The translations under genes and the position numbers were made by a program. A stretch of 64,000 bases of DNA, taken from Aaosphaeria pasadenensis (Eukaryota > Ascomycota > Dothideomycetes > Pleosporales). Shown in pieces: positions 1 to 12,446 of this stretch. The stretch covers positions 496,001 through 560,000 of the forward strand of contig JAKLMB010000020.1 of assembly GCA_022813625.1 (NCBI GenBank). Reading direction: 5' to 3'. Under the pieces are notes generated by a model that did not search any database, was not told the origin of the DNA, and saw nothing but the letters and a program-made list of their open reading frames with translations. Each line of letters opens with the position of its first letter. Positions within the stretch are counted from its first letter, which is position 1.

Positions 1-1687
1 AAGGGCCTTATTACAATGGTCGAAGCGCTTAGCATTGGGCCTCGACAGGCTAGGTAGCAGACCTGGCGAGGTGGTGATGATCTATACTCCGAATCACATC
101 TTCGTACCAGTCGCATACCTTGGAATCGTAGGATCGAAGAGAGTCTTCAGTGGAGCAAATCCAGCATACACATTATCTGGTAAGTCTGATCCGGCATTCT
201 TATTGCGTTTCAACATAATTAACACTTTGCGCAGAGATGGTCCACCAAGTCTCAAACACACAAGCGCAATACATCCTCGCACACCCGTCCCTTGCAAAAA
301 CTGCAGTGCAAGCAGCGCGAAAAGCCGGTCTCCCAGATGGTCGCGTCTTCCTCTTCTCAGACGTTCCCAACACCCCAACTGAAGGATGTCGAGATTGGCG
401 AGAATTCCTGCCTACCCCTTCAGAAGCCGATGCATACAACTTCCCCCATCTCTCCGCAAAAGAAGCCACCGAGACCACCGCAACCGTCAACTATTCCTCC
501 GGCACCACCGGCCTGCCAAAAGGCGTCGAGGTCAGCCATCACAACCTCGTGGCGAATCTGGAGCAAACAATCTACATGCGATACCTCCACAAACCATGGA
601 ACGCGGAGTCGCGACCCCGAGAGGTCTGGATAGGCTTCCTTCCTCTCTACCACGCCTATGGCCAACTCTACACAATCGCAATGGCACAGAAACTCCAAGT
701 CCCGGTGTACATCATGAAGCAGTTCCAGTACGAAGAGTTCCTGCGCGTGATTCAGAATCAGAAGGTTACGCACCTGCAAGTGGCGCCACCGATCATGGTT
801 ATGCTGAGCAAGAGACCGGAGACTGCGAACTACGATCTCAGTAGTGTTACAGACATCCTGTGCGGCGCAGCTCCATTGTCGAAAGAATTGCAGAACGAGA
901 TATCGAAGAAGCTGGGCTGCGAGATTTTGCAGGGTTGGGGGATGACGGAAGTTACATGTGGAGCTATACATGTCCCAGGGGGAACTATCGATGAGTAAGT
1001 ACCTCGATCTTGGAGTAATGTTCAATTCGCTAACATCAGGCAGCTCTGGAAGCGTCGGACAACTCGACCCCAATTGCGAATGCATGTTGCTTGACGATGA
1101 CGGTAAGGAAGTTGGTCCCGGCCAACCAGGAGAGCTCTACATTCGTGGACCGCAAATCTGCTTAGGCTACTGGCGCAATCCCCACGCGACCAAGGAGTCA
1201 CTCAGTCCAGATGGCTGGCTAAAGACAGGCGACGTCGCCGTTGTGAAAGATGGTTGGTTCTGGATCGTGGATCGCAAGAAGGTGTGTAGAGACATTCAAT
1301 CCAATCTAACAATATGCTGATTCAGAATCACAGGAGCTCATCAAGGTCAACGCTTTACAAGTCGCACCTGCGGAGCTCGAAGCGGTTCTACTCGAGTTCG
1401 ATCCCATCGCCGATGCTGCAGCTGTAGGAATCACGCTGGACGGACAGGAATGGCCACGAGCGTATGTGCATCTCAAAGACGAGTTCAAGGGAAAGACTAC
1501 CGAAGAGGATATCCACAGACATATGAAGGAAAAGGTGGCGAAGCATAAACAATTGGTAGGAGGCATTTCGTTCGTGGACGAAATTCCGAAACTGCAAAGC
1601 GGGAAGATCATGAGAAAAGTGGTTAAGGAATGGTCGAAGAGGGATGCAGAAGCTATGCAAGGACAGAAGCCCAAGGCGAAGTTGTAA
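1..1687 (+). CDS. 4-coumarate-CoA ligase-like acyl-CoA synthetase (5' partial), peroxisomal
   Basis: Adenylate-forming enzyme that activates a carboxylic acid with ATP and joins it to CoA. Exons by hand: 2-179, 235-994, 1044-1281, 1334-1687; the first exon is open from the window edge, so the N-terminus is missing. Visible in order: a start like the 4CL N-domain (NPAYT), the AMP-binding P-loop YSSGTTGLPKG, the GWGMTE motif, the GELYIRGPQ and WLKTGD region, the hinge DRKK followed by ELIKVNALQVAP, and the C-domain lysine in LQSGKIMRK. The protein ends in AKL, a type 1 peroxisomal targeting signal. Introns are 49-55 nt. The substrate cannot be read from sequence; coumarate, a fatty acid or another aryl/acyl acid are possible. 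The next genes on the same strand are a Baeyer-Villiger-type monooxygenase and a Zn2Cys6 regulator. Family is certain, substrate is not. Confidence 0.93.
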
Positions 1688-2578
1688 ATATACAATAGAA
1701 ATGTTCGATTAGAATCATCTGTGCATCTTTGGCCCAATGTACACTTCTTCGCAACTTAAATGATTACGTGCCATGTGGCCATGGAATTGATTTCGTATTT
1801 GCTCCAAATAATTGTCGCATTTTGAATCCCACGTCCAGGATTCTAAGGTCTAGCATAGTTCGATTCATCGATATTAGTTGAACGAGGCGTTGTCGCGATT
1901 GGATGGCAGACCCAGTACGCAGACTACCACAAAAGTCAAAGCACGACGAAATGGCAAAGCTTTTCCAATCAACTCTCAATATCACCTTATCTGCATGCGA
2001 TCCTAATCTCTCGATCTCAATCGAATAAATCTAGAAACAAGCATTCATAAAGCGGTCGATACCGAAAATTACATGACATAATCGGCTCTGGGTAAATCGG
2101 TCGGAATGTCGGAGACGTTCCGAAGCTTCGCGTCTTGTTTTCCGCATGGAACGCTTCAGCCAAATCTACACGACACCATCTAGCCGCCACATGATCCGCC
2201 AATGGATGTACCAACAGCCTACCCAACGCGGACAGCGTTCGTGCCATTGTTGCAAGGGTCAAGTGCGGGACACGTTAGGCCGGGAGAATGCACATGCGTA
2301 CGAGACAAACGCGATGACTTCTCAGCTAAGTTCGTATGTAGGATAAGACTACACGGTCTGCTGCCACCGAGGGACGGTTAACGACTTCAGAGGCTCCAGA
2401 CTGATCGTCGTACGCGTGTGGTCTGATCGGTCTAGCTCCAAGGCTGATATAAGTGTCGAGACTCCCTTTTCATGTTCACTTTTGTCTGTTATACTACTTC
2501 GCTGCATTGTACCTTACCCCACCTCGAGCATCTCCACATCCCAAGAAAGGAGATCTAAAGGGGCACAGCAGACACAAA
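1688..2578. other. Intergenic, no gene seen
   Basis: This 0.9 kb holds the 3' flank of the CoA ligase and the promoter side of the flavin monooxygenase. Only short open frames without protein-like character occur. A TATAAG at 2448-2453 lies about 125 nt before the next start codon and is a possible TATA element. Confidence 0.5.
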
Positions 2579-4594
2579 ATGGCACCATCAGAGATGCCCA
2601 GCTCCTTAAACGGTGTCAACGGAATCGCACAGATGTACGATTATCCTCCAGCAAACCCAGAGGGCGAATATGCCATCCTCAACCAGTACCACTCGAAGCC
2701 CAGCAAGCTGCGAGTGGCATGCGCTGGAGCTGGAGCTTCGGGCCTCTGCTTGGCGTACAAGATGGAGAGGATGCTTACCCCGGGATCGTGGGAATTGACA
2801 CTCTTCGAGAAGAACCCACACTTTGGCGGTACTTGGTACGAGAATACTTACCCCGGTGTGGCTTGCGATATTCCTGCCCACGACTACAATTTCACCTGGG
2901 ACCCCAAGCCCGACTGGTCGCAATTCTTTGCTAGCGGCAAGGAGATTCAGGGTTATTTTGAGAATTTTGCGGACAGACATGGTTAGTTGAAATGTTGACA
3001 GGTTGGAAAGTATAGGGAACTGATTGTACTCCAGGAAGCCGAAAGTACATGAAGCTCAACAGCAAGATCACTGAAGCGCGATGGGATGAGAACAAGGGTG
3101 TGTGGAGGCTGAAGATCACAAACCCTCAGACGAACGAGCAAACAGAGGATTGGGCACATGCTTTCGTGAACGGCACAGGTTGGTTAGGTCCAATCAATTC
3201 TCTTGCAATCTACTGACACTGTCAAAGGAATCTTGAACACATGGAAATGGCCTGAAATTGAGGGTCTCCATGACTTCAAAGGACCACTGATGCATTCCGC
3301 TCACTGGGACCATACCGTTGACTTTGATGGCAAGACCGCTGGCGTGATTGGCACTGGGTCCACGAGTGTGCAGATTGTTCCACAGCTACAGAAGATCTGC
3401 AAAGAAGTCCAAGTCTACATGCGAAGTCCAACGTGGATCTCCCCTCCTTTCGGTGCCGGCGCACTCACGAACGACCTACAAAAGGGAGAAGACGTCAATC
3501 CAGGGCAAAGACAGTACGACTTCACCGAAGCAGACAAGAAGAAGTTTGCCGAAGATCCAGAATATCATCTGGATTTCCGCAAGCGTATCGAAGCAGAAAT
3601 CAACAGTCTCTTCGGAATGTACCAGCAGAATTCGGAACTGAGCCACATGTTCCGAAAGGTCATCACTGAGGAGATGAATCGTCGCATGGGGCCCGGTCAC
3701 GAAAAGCTCAAGGAATTCATCATCCCCAAATGGTCGCCTGGCTGCCGAAGAATCTCGCCTGGTGATGGCTACCTTGAGGCACTGGTTAAGGACAATGTTA
3801 CCCCAGTTTTCGGCGGCATCAAGCGCGTGGTGCCTGAGGGAGTCGAGACGGTCGATGGACAGGTACACAAGATGGACATATTAGTCTGCGCTACTGGTTT
3901 CCAAGTCGCTTTCCAGCCTGCCTTCACCGTCATCAATGGGGAGGGCAAGTCGATCAAGGAGGACTGGGTAGATGGACCCAACCTTTACTTCGGCGTGTCT
4001 GCGCCTCGATTTCCCAACTACTACACAATCGTCGGACCGGGCGCTACTTGGAGTAACGGCACCTTGCTCCCGTCGATCGAGACCACAATCGAGTACTCTG
4101 TCAAGTGCATGCGCAAGATGCAGACAGAAGGAATCAAGGCCATGGCAGTCAAGCAAGACGCTCTAGATGCGATCTACGACCACTTCGACACATACCACAA
4201 GACGACGGTGTGGCAAGAGGAGTGCCGCAGTTGGTTCAAGGACGGCAAGATCAAGAATCGGATCTACTTGTGGCCTGGCGCAGTAAGTCTTTTTTCACAA
4301 TTCCCCCTCATCGTTCACCCTGTGTGATGCAATACGCACGAAAACTGCGGCCCGCATGCATAGGGAGGGGCAGATCTGTACGACATGCAGTGCTAATCAG
4401 TGATTTCCCCGCAGACGATCCATTTCCTCAAGTCGATCAAAGACCCTCGATTCGAAGACTACGATTACACCTATCGATACAAGAATAGGTTTGCATACCT
4501 GGGCAATGGAGACGTCAAGGCGACGGCGTCTCGAGATGTTCTTGGTCTCAGCCCTTACATCAGGAACTCAGATCACGAATGGCATGTCGACTAA
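2579..4594 (+). CDS. Baeyer-Villiger-type flavin-containing monooxygenase
   Basis: FAD/NADPH-dependent monooxygenase, probably inserting oxygen next to a ketone or hydroxylating a small molecule. Exons 2579-2981, 3035-3178, 3228-4282, 4415-4594, giving about 593 aa. The ATG at 2579 (context CACAAAATGG) is preferred because the upstream open frame has no family-like sequence. Visible: FAD Rossmann motif GAGASG near residue 46, the BVMO pattern FGGTWYENTYPGVACDIP, the BVMO fingerprint FKGPLMHSAHWD (matches FxGxxxHxxxW), and the NADPH Rossmann motif GVIGTGSTSVQI. The last intron (132 nt) is longer than the others. There is no signal peptide or membrane segment. It lies between a CoA ligase and a Zn2Cys6 factor on the same strand. 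The fingerprint makes the family firm; the substrate is unknown. Confidence 0.94.
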
Positions 4595-6476
4595 TGGTGG
4601 CAAAGACAAGTTCCAGCAATTCATCGCATCTTGTTAGCTTCTTTATCATTGTGTTTTTCCGGAATGAACGGCTACCTATTACAAGTAGGTGGCATACACG
4701 CATAGGTGGGGTCAGCAGGGCCCGACTATGTGCACTACCATAGGGTTCAGCGGGAATGGTGTGGTGGGTGTGGATGGAAACTATTGGGGCCCCGGACCTG
4801 GGCGAGCCTCTCGCCTTTTCGGAGAAAAGCCCGGAGAATGTCACAGCTGATGCGGTTTGCCATTCATCAATTTGGTATCGAATTCCTTCGTGGCCATTAG
4901 CTTCTTTGATTCTGGCATAGTCCATACCCGAAGTCTATCTAGCGATCTTTTTTCTGTGCATAGTAAAGAATCATCACCATATTGATCTCCAAAGAGTCCA
5001 AATTCACACACATTTCACGTCGTCTACCGTAGCCTTCGGTTATAACAGTTCTATTAGAAAGAGAGGCTTTGTAAAAAGGCATTCCATGTCATAGTGTAGG
5101 CTACATGCTAGCGATGGAATGCGCTTAGTCGATGTGGCTGACTCGTCCATTGACTCAGTGCTTGTTGAACGACTTGGCATGCGAGTGCTCTGCTCCGACC
5201 TTCCGCTGGACTCTCCAATTGACTTCATTGGCGCTCCAAATAGTGCCCTGAGCCATAATCCAATTTGCTCGTCGTCGAATTCGTGCGTGTCTAGAATTTC
5301 TTTTCCGGAACTCTCTATTGCGGTGATGAATTTCTGCTTGAGCTCTGTCTAGCCGAAGTCAATCTATCTAGTTGTCATTGTAGATAGGTACATCCATTTG
5401 AAGATCCAATAATTTCTGCTCTGCAGGTTTTCTACAAACCTCCTATGTTATCCTTTTGCTATGCTAATGTTTCCCCAGGTTAAATGAAAGAGGGATGTAC
5501 CAAGTACTCGCACGTCAAAAGCCGACAGACGCTCACTGTGTTTAGTATCTTTTCCCGATGTGTTCGGCGTCTCGGATCTTTCCACTCCCCAAGCACTCCA
5601 CATTATTCAAGTATACCCCGGATTGATCGATCCCACGTCCTTTCACGAATCAAGCAGCACACGTTTTGCATCCAAACCCATGGCACGGGAATGAAACTAT
5701 CTTCCCCGATTGGGCACGCCGCTCTTCTTCAAGCTCCTCTCTTGTGCTTTAGTCCTCATCCCCATAGGCCTGTGACCTCAACGGCGTCTCCTGTGACCTT
5801 CGTTTGGACGCGTCCTTAAGCTGTGCTTCGCTGCGCTGTGCAATCAAGCGGTAAATCATGCAAGATGACTCCTAAGACGGAGCTGTTGCAGGGCTTCCCC
5901 TCTCTCGGGTTGATGGAAGAGAAGCTTGAACAGGTTCTTTGATGGCACCCTGCATATCACCGCTTTCCTTTTCTAGCGTTCAATTGTGCATGTCTTCAGT
6001 GCTTGATTGGGCACTCGACCAGATTCTGGGTATCAATGGGTCGGCAATAACATATGAGCACGGAGATGGCTGCGCTCTGGCCCAGCAGTTGCCGATGATT
6101 ATCGTCTCTTCGCAGCCCCTGGTCAAAGAAAAGGCAACCACTGCATGCTTAGAACTCAGCCGTGCCCTCTCAGTGTGGAGGTTAGGCGGTGGGGCCCCGC
6201 AGTTTATTGTAGTCTACAAACCAGTCCGTCTCCAGCTCTTCTCCAAAGACTAGCTAGCCCAGTCAACCGTCCCGGCTAGACCCATGCCCAAGGGGACGCA
6301 GCAGACCTGATGGAGGGTTTATCTCCATCTTTTTGCCTCCGTGCTCCCTTTTCCTCACTTTTCCCCCGCAATTGTCATCTACACTGTTCATGTACTGTTG
6401 TGTTCAGTCGTCCTGTTGCCATTGACCTCTGAACTGAATTGCCTCACCAACCCGTATTCCCAAAGCGACCGAAAGA
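4595..6476. other. Intergenic 1.9 kb, no gene seen
   Basis: Both strands carry only short frames of low-information sequence. A CGG-N8-CCG inverted pair lies near 4819-4832, a spacing some Zn2Cys6 dimers bind, but one copy is weak evidence. The last few hundred bases are the likely promoter and leader of the following transcription factor. Confidence 0.5.
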
Positions 6477-9400
6477 ATGACCGAAACCATGCCGACCCCA
6501 CCAGATTCGACCAAGAATGAACAGGCTGAAAATCAGGACGTGAAGCTTGCTCAGGAGTCCACTGAGAACCAGACCGTAACTCAACAAGCCAATACATCAC
6601 AAACTACACAAAAGACACAGAAGTCAAGACATAGAGCTTCGGTAGCCTGTGCCTCATGTAGAGATAGAAGGATTCGTGTATGTTCGCACTGACTTCCTAA
6701 TGAATGAAAACGCTAAACTAATACCACGTCCAGTGTGTTGTACCTGCAGGAGAAAAGGAATGCACACAGTGCAAGCGATCTGGCGTAGAATGTGTCATCA
6801 AGAACGACGATGAGCGACGGAGGTACTTGATCTATGCTGTCCAGCCTTGTCCCTGTATAAATTAACTCGCATCCAGGCCCATCTCACGAGCGTACATGTG
6901 CTCCCTCACAGACCGTGTAGCTCTCCTAGAAGGCATGTTGAAAGAACGAGGCACCGAACCTCCACCAGCAGACCACCCGCCGAAGACCCGACACGGCGCA
7001 CCAAGAACGGAAGAAGCATCACCTTCGCGGAAAGGCGCTGAAGGCCAAAACCAACAGCACGACAACTCGAGCCCTGGAAGCCAGCAAAGTCCGCAAGAAG
7101 AATTCATCGACGTAGACCAAGAACACGCAAGCCCGCGCGAAGTGGAAAGCGCTGGCTCGCCATCTATGCTTCCACCTCCGAAACGAGATGGTATGGTGAG
7201 CAGGCTCCTGTCTACAAGAGGGCACTTGAGTTTCGACCAGCTTAGTGGCCGGCTGCGATACTTCGGTCCCACTACGAACTGCCATGTGCATTCTGAACTT
7301 GGAAATTCGCTAGACAATGTGCAAGAGTATAGCGAGCAGGCCCGACGTGCGGAGAAGGTCATTCGTTCTCTGCCTATGGAGACTTACGACTATCTCATGG
7401 ACCTTTTCTGGCAATGCTATAATCCAGTAATCCACGTTTTGCACCAAGAAGCCTTCAATGAAGATCGCGAGGCGGGACGCACGCAGTTCTACTCGGGATT
7501 CCTTCACATCTGCGTTCTCGCTATGGGATTCAAATTCGCAGACAAGCAGCGGTTAGATATTCAAAGAATTATGCTCCCGCAGTTCGAAAGTACGCTCCAC
7601 CGCGAAGCAAAGTACATGCTTGACCAGGAATTGGAGCGGCCAGGTGGAATTCCGTCAGTTGTTGCATTGTTGCTGCTTGGCGATCTTGAATGCGGAGGTC
7701 AGTGTACTGATATTACTGAGTACGAGTCCAGATCTAACATCATTTTAGTTGGCCGTGATAATCTGGGATGGCTTTATGGAGGTCTTGCCGTTCGACTTGC
7801 ATTCGACATTGGGTAGGTTGCACAATTCTCAATATAACATGGCTCCGCTAACATCTGTTGAAAGCCTCCACCTCGACACACGCCTTTCCGGTCTTCCCGT
7901 ACGCGAAGTAGAGATCAGACAAATGACTTTGTGGGCTTGTGTTATCTATGACAAGTATGTTTAGCGCCTATTCTATATATGCTTTAGCTAATTCGAACAG
8001 GTACTGGGCACTCTTCCTCGGTCGACCTACAAGCATGAAGAGCGCAGATCTCGAAGTCTATTCTCTATCCAAGCAGTTCGAGCGTCTCGGTACTTGCCGA
8101 CCTGCAGGGCCTGAAAAGAGCATGGAAACCCAGATCTACGAAGCACTACTCGATCTGATGGAGCTCGCTGGAAAGATCACAGAGAATATGGACCCTCGAT
8201 CACAGATACCAGAGTCCGTCGTCGACCGCAACCAATACCTTCGGATGGCAGCACTGGACCGAGAATTCAGCAATTGGTATGCAAGGCTTCCAGAGCAGCT
8301 TCGCTGGACACCTCAAAACATCGCGACCGCGCCCTTTAGCTTTTTCTTGCTACATCAACAGTACCACTCGAGCTTGATCTTGCTACACCGACCCTTCGCT
8401 ATGTATGAGGATCATAACTCGCAAGGTTACGAGGGCACCGGCCCAGATGATCATTTCAGTGCATTGAGTCGGACTGTGTGCACAAAGCATGCCATCAGAG
8501 TGGCACGGATATTCTGGCAGCATCGTCAGCGATTTGATACCAGGCAGATCTTCGTCACTGGTCTTCAGCATGCAGTAAGTGAATAGATCAGACATTCCTA
8601 AAGTCACTTCTCTAACATCATATCAAGGGCACAGCAGCAACCGCTCTCGTGGCAGCTCTCGCCTTCATCAAAGATCCATCCGACCGCGCCAACAACATGC
8701 AGTACCTTGAATGTCTCTCCGCTGCCCTCAACGACATGGCCCACACCTACCAACCCGCCGAGCGCATGTCCGTTGTCCTCCGAGCCGTCATGGTCGAACT
8801 TCGAGGCGACGTCCCCGAACCCAACGCCACCTCCTTCAAACTCTACAAACCCAAATCCGCCATCGTCCCCGCCCGCCGCGGCAGCACGAACGAAACTTCC
8901 GACATCCCCATGTTCAAGCGCCGCCAGACCAGCCGGCCACGCGCCGGCACCACCGGGAGCAAAAAGCGCAGCATGAGCACCGCGAGCGTCAGCATCGCGG
9001 ACATGGGGGGCCTCCCCATGAAAGCACCAACGACCGGCTCGACACGCTTTGATGCAGAGAGCGACCGTGGAGACGGCTACATAATGGTGACGCCGCGCTC
9101 TGAAATCTCCTCCTGGCCGAACCTCGACACCGCTGCTTCCTCGCTCGACCCGGCACTTACAACCGCTACACCATCCACATTGTCGACATCCGCGGGCACA
9201 CGAAATGCGTGGATGGGCGCGGAACTCGATCCCTCGGACTCGATATCCCAGCTCGCGAACGTGCATTTCCCCGAGATACCAGCACTGAGCGAGGCAAATG
9301 GGGGGGACAACATGAGTCATTTGGATTTCATGAATCTCGGCGACGCGAGTATTGACTGGGCGAGGGAGTGGCAGAGCAGTGGGAACGGTGGCTTGGGTGG

Positions 9401-9536
9401 TAGTTCCGGGTCCGGGAATGGGATGGGCGTGGGTAGTGATCTCGATGGGTTTCCACCGCAGGGCAGCTTCAGCGGTATGGGGTTTGGGAGTAGTAGTGGT
9501 ACGGGTGAAAGGTATGGTGGGATCATGTCTGGTTGA
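6477..9536 (+). CDS. Zn2Cys6 transcription factor with fungal-specific regulatory domain
   Basis: Nuclear DNA-binding regulator. Exons 6477-6677, 6734-6822, 6877-7697, 7749-7812, 7865-7954, 8001-8574, 8628-9536; about 915 aa. The first intron cuts the zinc cluster between its second and third cysteines: CASCRDRRIR, then CVVPAGEKECTQCKRSGVEC (cysteines about 58, 61, 68, 77, 80, 87). After a Pro/Glu-rich linker comes the middle homology region with NLGWLYGGLAVRLAFDIGLH and the matching MTLWACVIYDKYWALFLGRP. The C-terminal 150 residues are Ser/Gly-rich and probably disordered. Six short introns (46-57 nt) keep the frame throughout. It follows the BVMO on the same strand and could control it, but no target site is shown. 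The paralogue cannot be named from sequence alone. Confidence 0.93.
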
Positions 9537-10434
9537 GATTTAAAGAGCGAGTAAGAAGATGATTAATATGATTTTTATGGGATATACGGTTGGGATACAC
9601 TGGGTGGATATATATCGAGTTTGTGATAATTTAGCGGAATACGATCTTTCTCCATGTCTGACTTCATTCAACACAATACTCAAATGGTTGCTCTAGGTGT
9701 CACGTCTGCAATATTGTGTGGTCTACTGGAATTGAATTGCACTTCAATCTTCAGCATGAGGTTATCAACTAGATCTCCTCAAGGTTGTGCAGCCACGGTC
9801 CATAAAATTACTCAAATGTTCAATCCCTAAGCTCTGGCTCCCAATTCGCAAACTTTACTGCAAACACTACAATTGTCAAACTGGCCGTGCACAACATTGA
9901 ACAACGTACCCAACAGTTGATCTTCACTAATCTGATACGCGCCAACATATGTGACGGAAGCAGAAACACCCCTGCACTATCAGCGCTACTTATGGCAATG
10001 CTTTCAGGGGTGTGTCTGGGGAAGGTTCGATTGTTCGATTCCTGAAACAAGGTCCCGCACCCCATGCTGAAGATCCATTTGCTTTGTCTGGTTTACAGCA
10101 TTATGTTCTCGAATGCTCTTTGTTGGTGAGATTGATTCTACATAAAAAAAAATTGGTAGCTTGAATCACTTCGTAAACTTTACGAGCATCAATTTGGGAA
10201 TGGAACGGCTGTTATTCGTGATTTCGTTGCGCTTGGTACAAGAAAGGATCTATAGAAACATAAGAAATGAGATGCTAGCATAGCATGCGCCGTAAAGATC
10301 GTGGGTATTGTGGCAAAGCTTGAGACGCCCTTCGCTATTTGTACGAAAATGTTAAGACCGTAGGATTCCGCCGCTTGTACGTAAACGTTAAAAGAAAAAT
10401 GGTTTTGTTATCTGTTCTACCTCGCTATGGCCAT
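9537..10434. other. Intergenic, convergent 3' ends
   Basis: Gene-free stretch between two genes that converge. It is A/T-rich, with a run of A at about 10144. A GTTCGATTCC near 10036 resembles a tRNA B box, but the flanks do not form a T stem. Confidence 0.5.
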
Positions 10435-11519
10435 TCATGAGGTTTGCTCTTCGCGATCCTTCAACTCTCCTCTCTTATGGAAGTGAATCAGGACATGGTG
10501 CTCTGTAATCAATCAGTCACCATCATCTGCATCAACACGGAGTGACACTCACCCTTATCTGTAGACCTGTTCTTCATGACAGCCTTATATGTCGCCAGGC
10601 TTCGAACGCCTCGGAAGTATCTATGCGGATTTATAGCAGGACAGTCTTCAGCAGCCGCGACTGATTTGCCAACCGGGGCTGGTAGGATGTTTGGGGGCGG
10701 AGGCATGTTCCTTTTGTCTACTTCCACGGTATGTTCTTTCACGTCGTAGTCATCGTTGCCCTCTGTGATGTGGGGAGTTGCCGAGCGCACTTCGCTAACA
10801 ACTGCGTCGTTGTCTTCGTGTTGCAATTTCCGCGGAGTATCATCATCGGAATGCTCTTCATGTTCTGACGTTGGAGTCAACGCCGGGATATCATCGACCT
10901 CAGGTGGACTCAATGGTGGCGTGTGTGGTCGTGTGGACACTCCATATTCCCAACCAAGCCCAGAGAATCTGACCGGCGTCTTGAGGAACTCAGTCGCACT
11001 CATCGGAGTATCCGAGTTGTGTGCGAAGTTCTGGCATGCCTGCCACCATGACTGGCTCTCGGGCGGTGGCACCATGGTGCTGTTGCGTTTCGATGCTCGA
11101 CCCTCCAGGCGCTGCAATGCTGAAATGAGTGGTTCATCGTCATGCAAACTGGCGACTGATTCGTTCTCGAGATGTGTTACTCGATGTTGAACGTCGAGCA
11201 GGATTGTCCGGTGAGTGGTCAGTTCTGCCTGGATGTTCTGCAGCATTTCGATGAGGAGATGATTGGACCGGCGGAGTTCAGACTTGGTGGTTGAGGCTAC
11301 TGAGCAGCGATTGGAGCTCATCCTGCTCTTCGTCGAGTGCTTGGAGCCATTCGGACTTGCACTGATAACTTGAATCTTAGGTTCTGTGTATGCTGCCGTC
11401 AGGTCGGCCATGGTGGCCCCAGATAAGTGGCTCATGTCCATGTCTGGCGAAATGCAATCCTCGGTGGGATAGACATGAGCGGGTTCGAAAGACAGAGGAT
11501 GTTCTATAGCAATGGGCAT
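10435..11519 (-). CDS. Hypothetical protein with a short coiled coil
   Basis: I do not recognise a family. Exons on the minus strand: 10553-11519 and 10435-10502, joined across a 50-nt GTGAGT...ACAG intron, giving about 344 aa; without that splice the frame would end at 10509. Residues about 80-120 form a likely coiled coil (LLIEMLQNIQAELTTHRTIL). Then follow a stretch with FSGLGWEYGVSTRPHTPPLSPP and a long acidic Ser/Thr/Pro-rich region that is probably disordered. The C-terminal part (HRYFRGVRSLATYKAVMKN) is basic. No signal peptide or membrane segment is seen. The architecture fits a fungal scaffold or regulatory protein but shows no catalytic motif. Coding status is supported by frame length and a clean splice. 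Confidence 0.7.
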
Positions 11520-12446
11520 GATGATAGGTATGGAGATTGGTCAAGAAAGGGATCTTGGTAAACGGTAAGCCAAGCAAGGGAGTTCAGAAAAGATGAAGAT
11601 GGATTTGTGGTACAAGGCATCTGCGAGGTCCATAGGTTCTCCCATGAGGCCTTTAAGACCCAATCCGGACCCCCACAGTTTCCTGTCCTCCAGACGCCAA
11701 GTTCGTGATGCTCCAGGTATGAATGGCTTGGCCTTGCTAGCAACATTCTTTCTGATGCTTAACATAGGAAGATCCTCCTGATTAGGCGCCAGAGCACGAA
11801 CAAATGTCGCCGTGCGGCCACAGCCAAGTTGCATCAAGGCATAGTGGTGGAAGGCCAAGGCTGCGACGCGACGATGGTGCTGCTCCAGCAGTGTCTTGAT
11901 AATGTTTCAGTGAGGGATACTCGGTGTTTCGCCGAGCGATCGAGACGTAGACGCGGAGATGATCGACCATTTAGCGATATCGATTAAATTAGCGTGAACT
12001 TCTTATGGCTGGGGGGAGTGTCGCGCCAGATCGTTCACAGTTTCACTTTCCGGGGGTTTAATCTCAGAATGCTAAAGGCTGAACTGTTGGTGGGTTGTTT
12101 GTTCGCCACATCTTAACACAATTGATGCTTCAAAACTTTCATCACTAAACTAATCAAGATAAGAAGAAATGGCCACAACATGATCAAACGTAACGATTGA
12201 GATGCTCGATACTACGGTTCTGGCTTCATGAACAATACTGATATTTGATTCAATTTGATTCTTTTGGCTTTTGAAACCCCATTGCGTGCTGCTCCCTACA
12301 TGATTACTGCCTTCCATGGATACAATCGCAAGGCCTGCAACATACCGTGCGTATGGACCAATAAAGAGACTATCATTCTTCCCTATGCAATGATGTATAG
12401 AGTTAAATCATCTACCGATATTTTCACTCTACCCAACTACTGGCTT
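11520..12446. other. Intergenic, no convincing gene
   Basis: Contains the upstream region of the orphan coiled-coil gene and the 3' flank of the F-box-like gene. A minus-strand open frame at 11541-11858 (105 codons) overlaps the probable leader and has no recognisable features. Confidence 0.45.

Noticed and set aside
4819..4832. CGG-N8-CCG pair as a Zn2Cys6 operator
   Set aside because: A single copy of a short motif is expected by chance and is 1.6 kb from the nearest downstream start.
8604..9320. 238-codon minus frame over the end of the first Zn2Cys6 gene
   Set aside because: Low-complexity Gly/Ala/Val translation opposite the real coding strand.
10030..10055. tRNA-like B box (GTTCGATTCC)
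   Set aside because: The flanking bases do not form a T stem and no A box or acceptor stem is found at the right distance.
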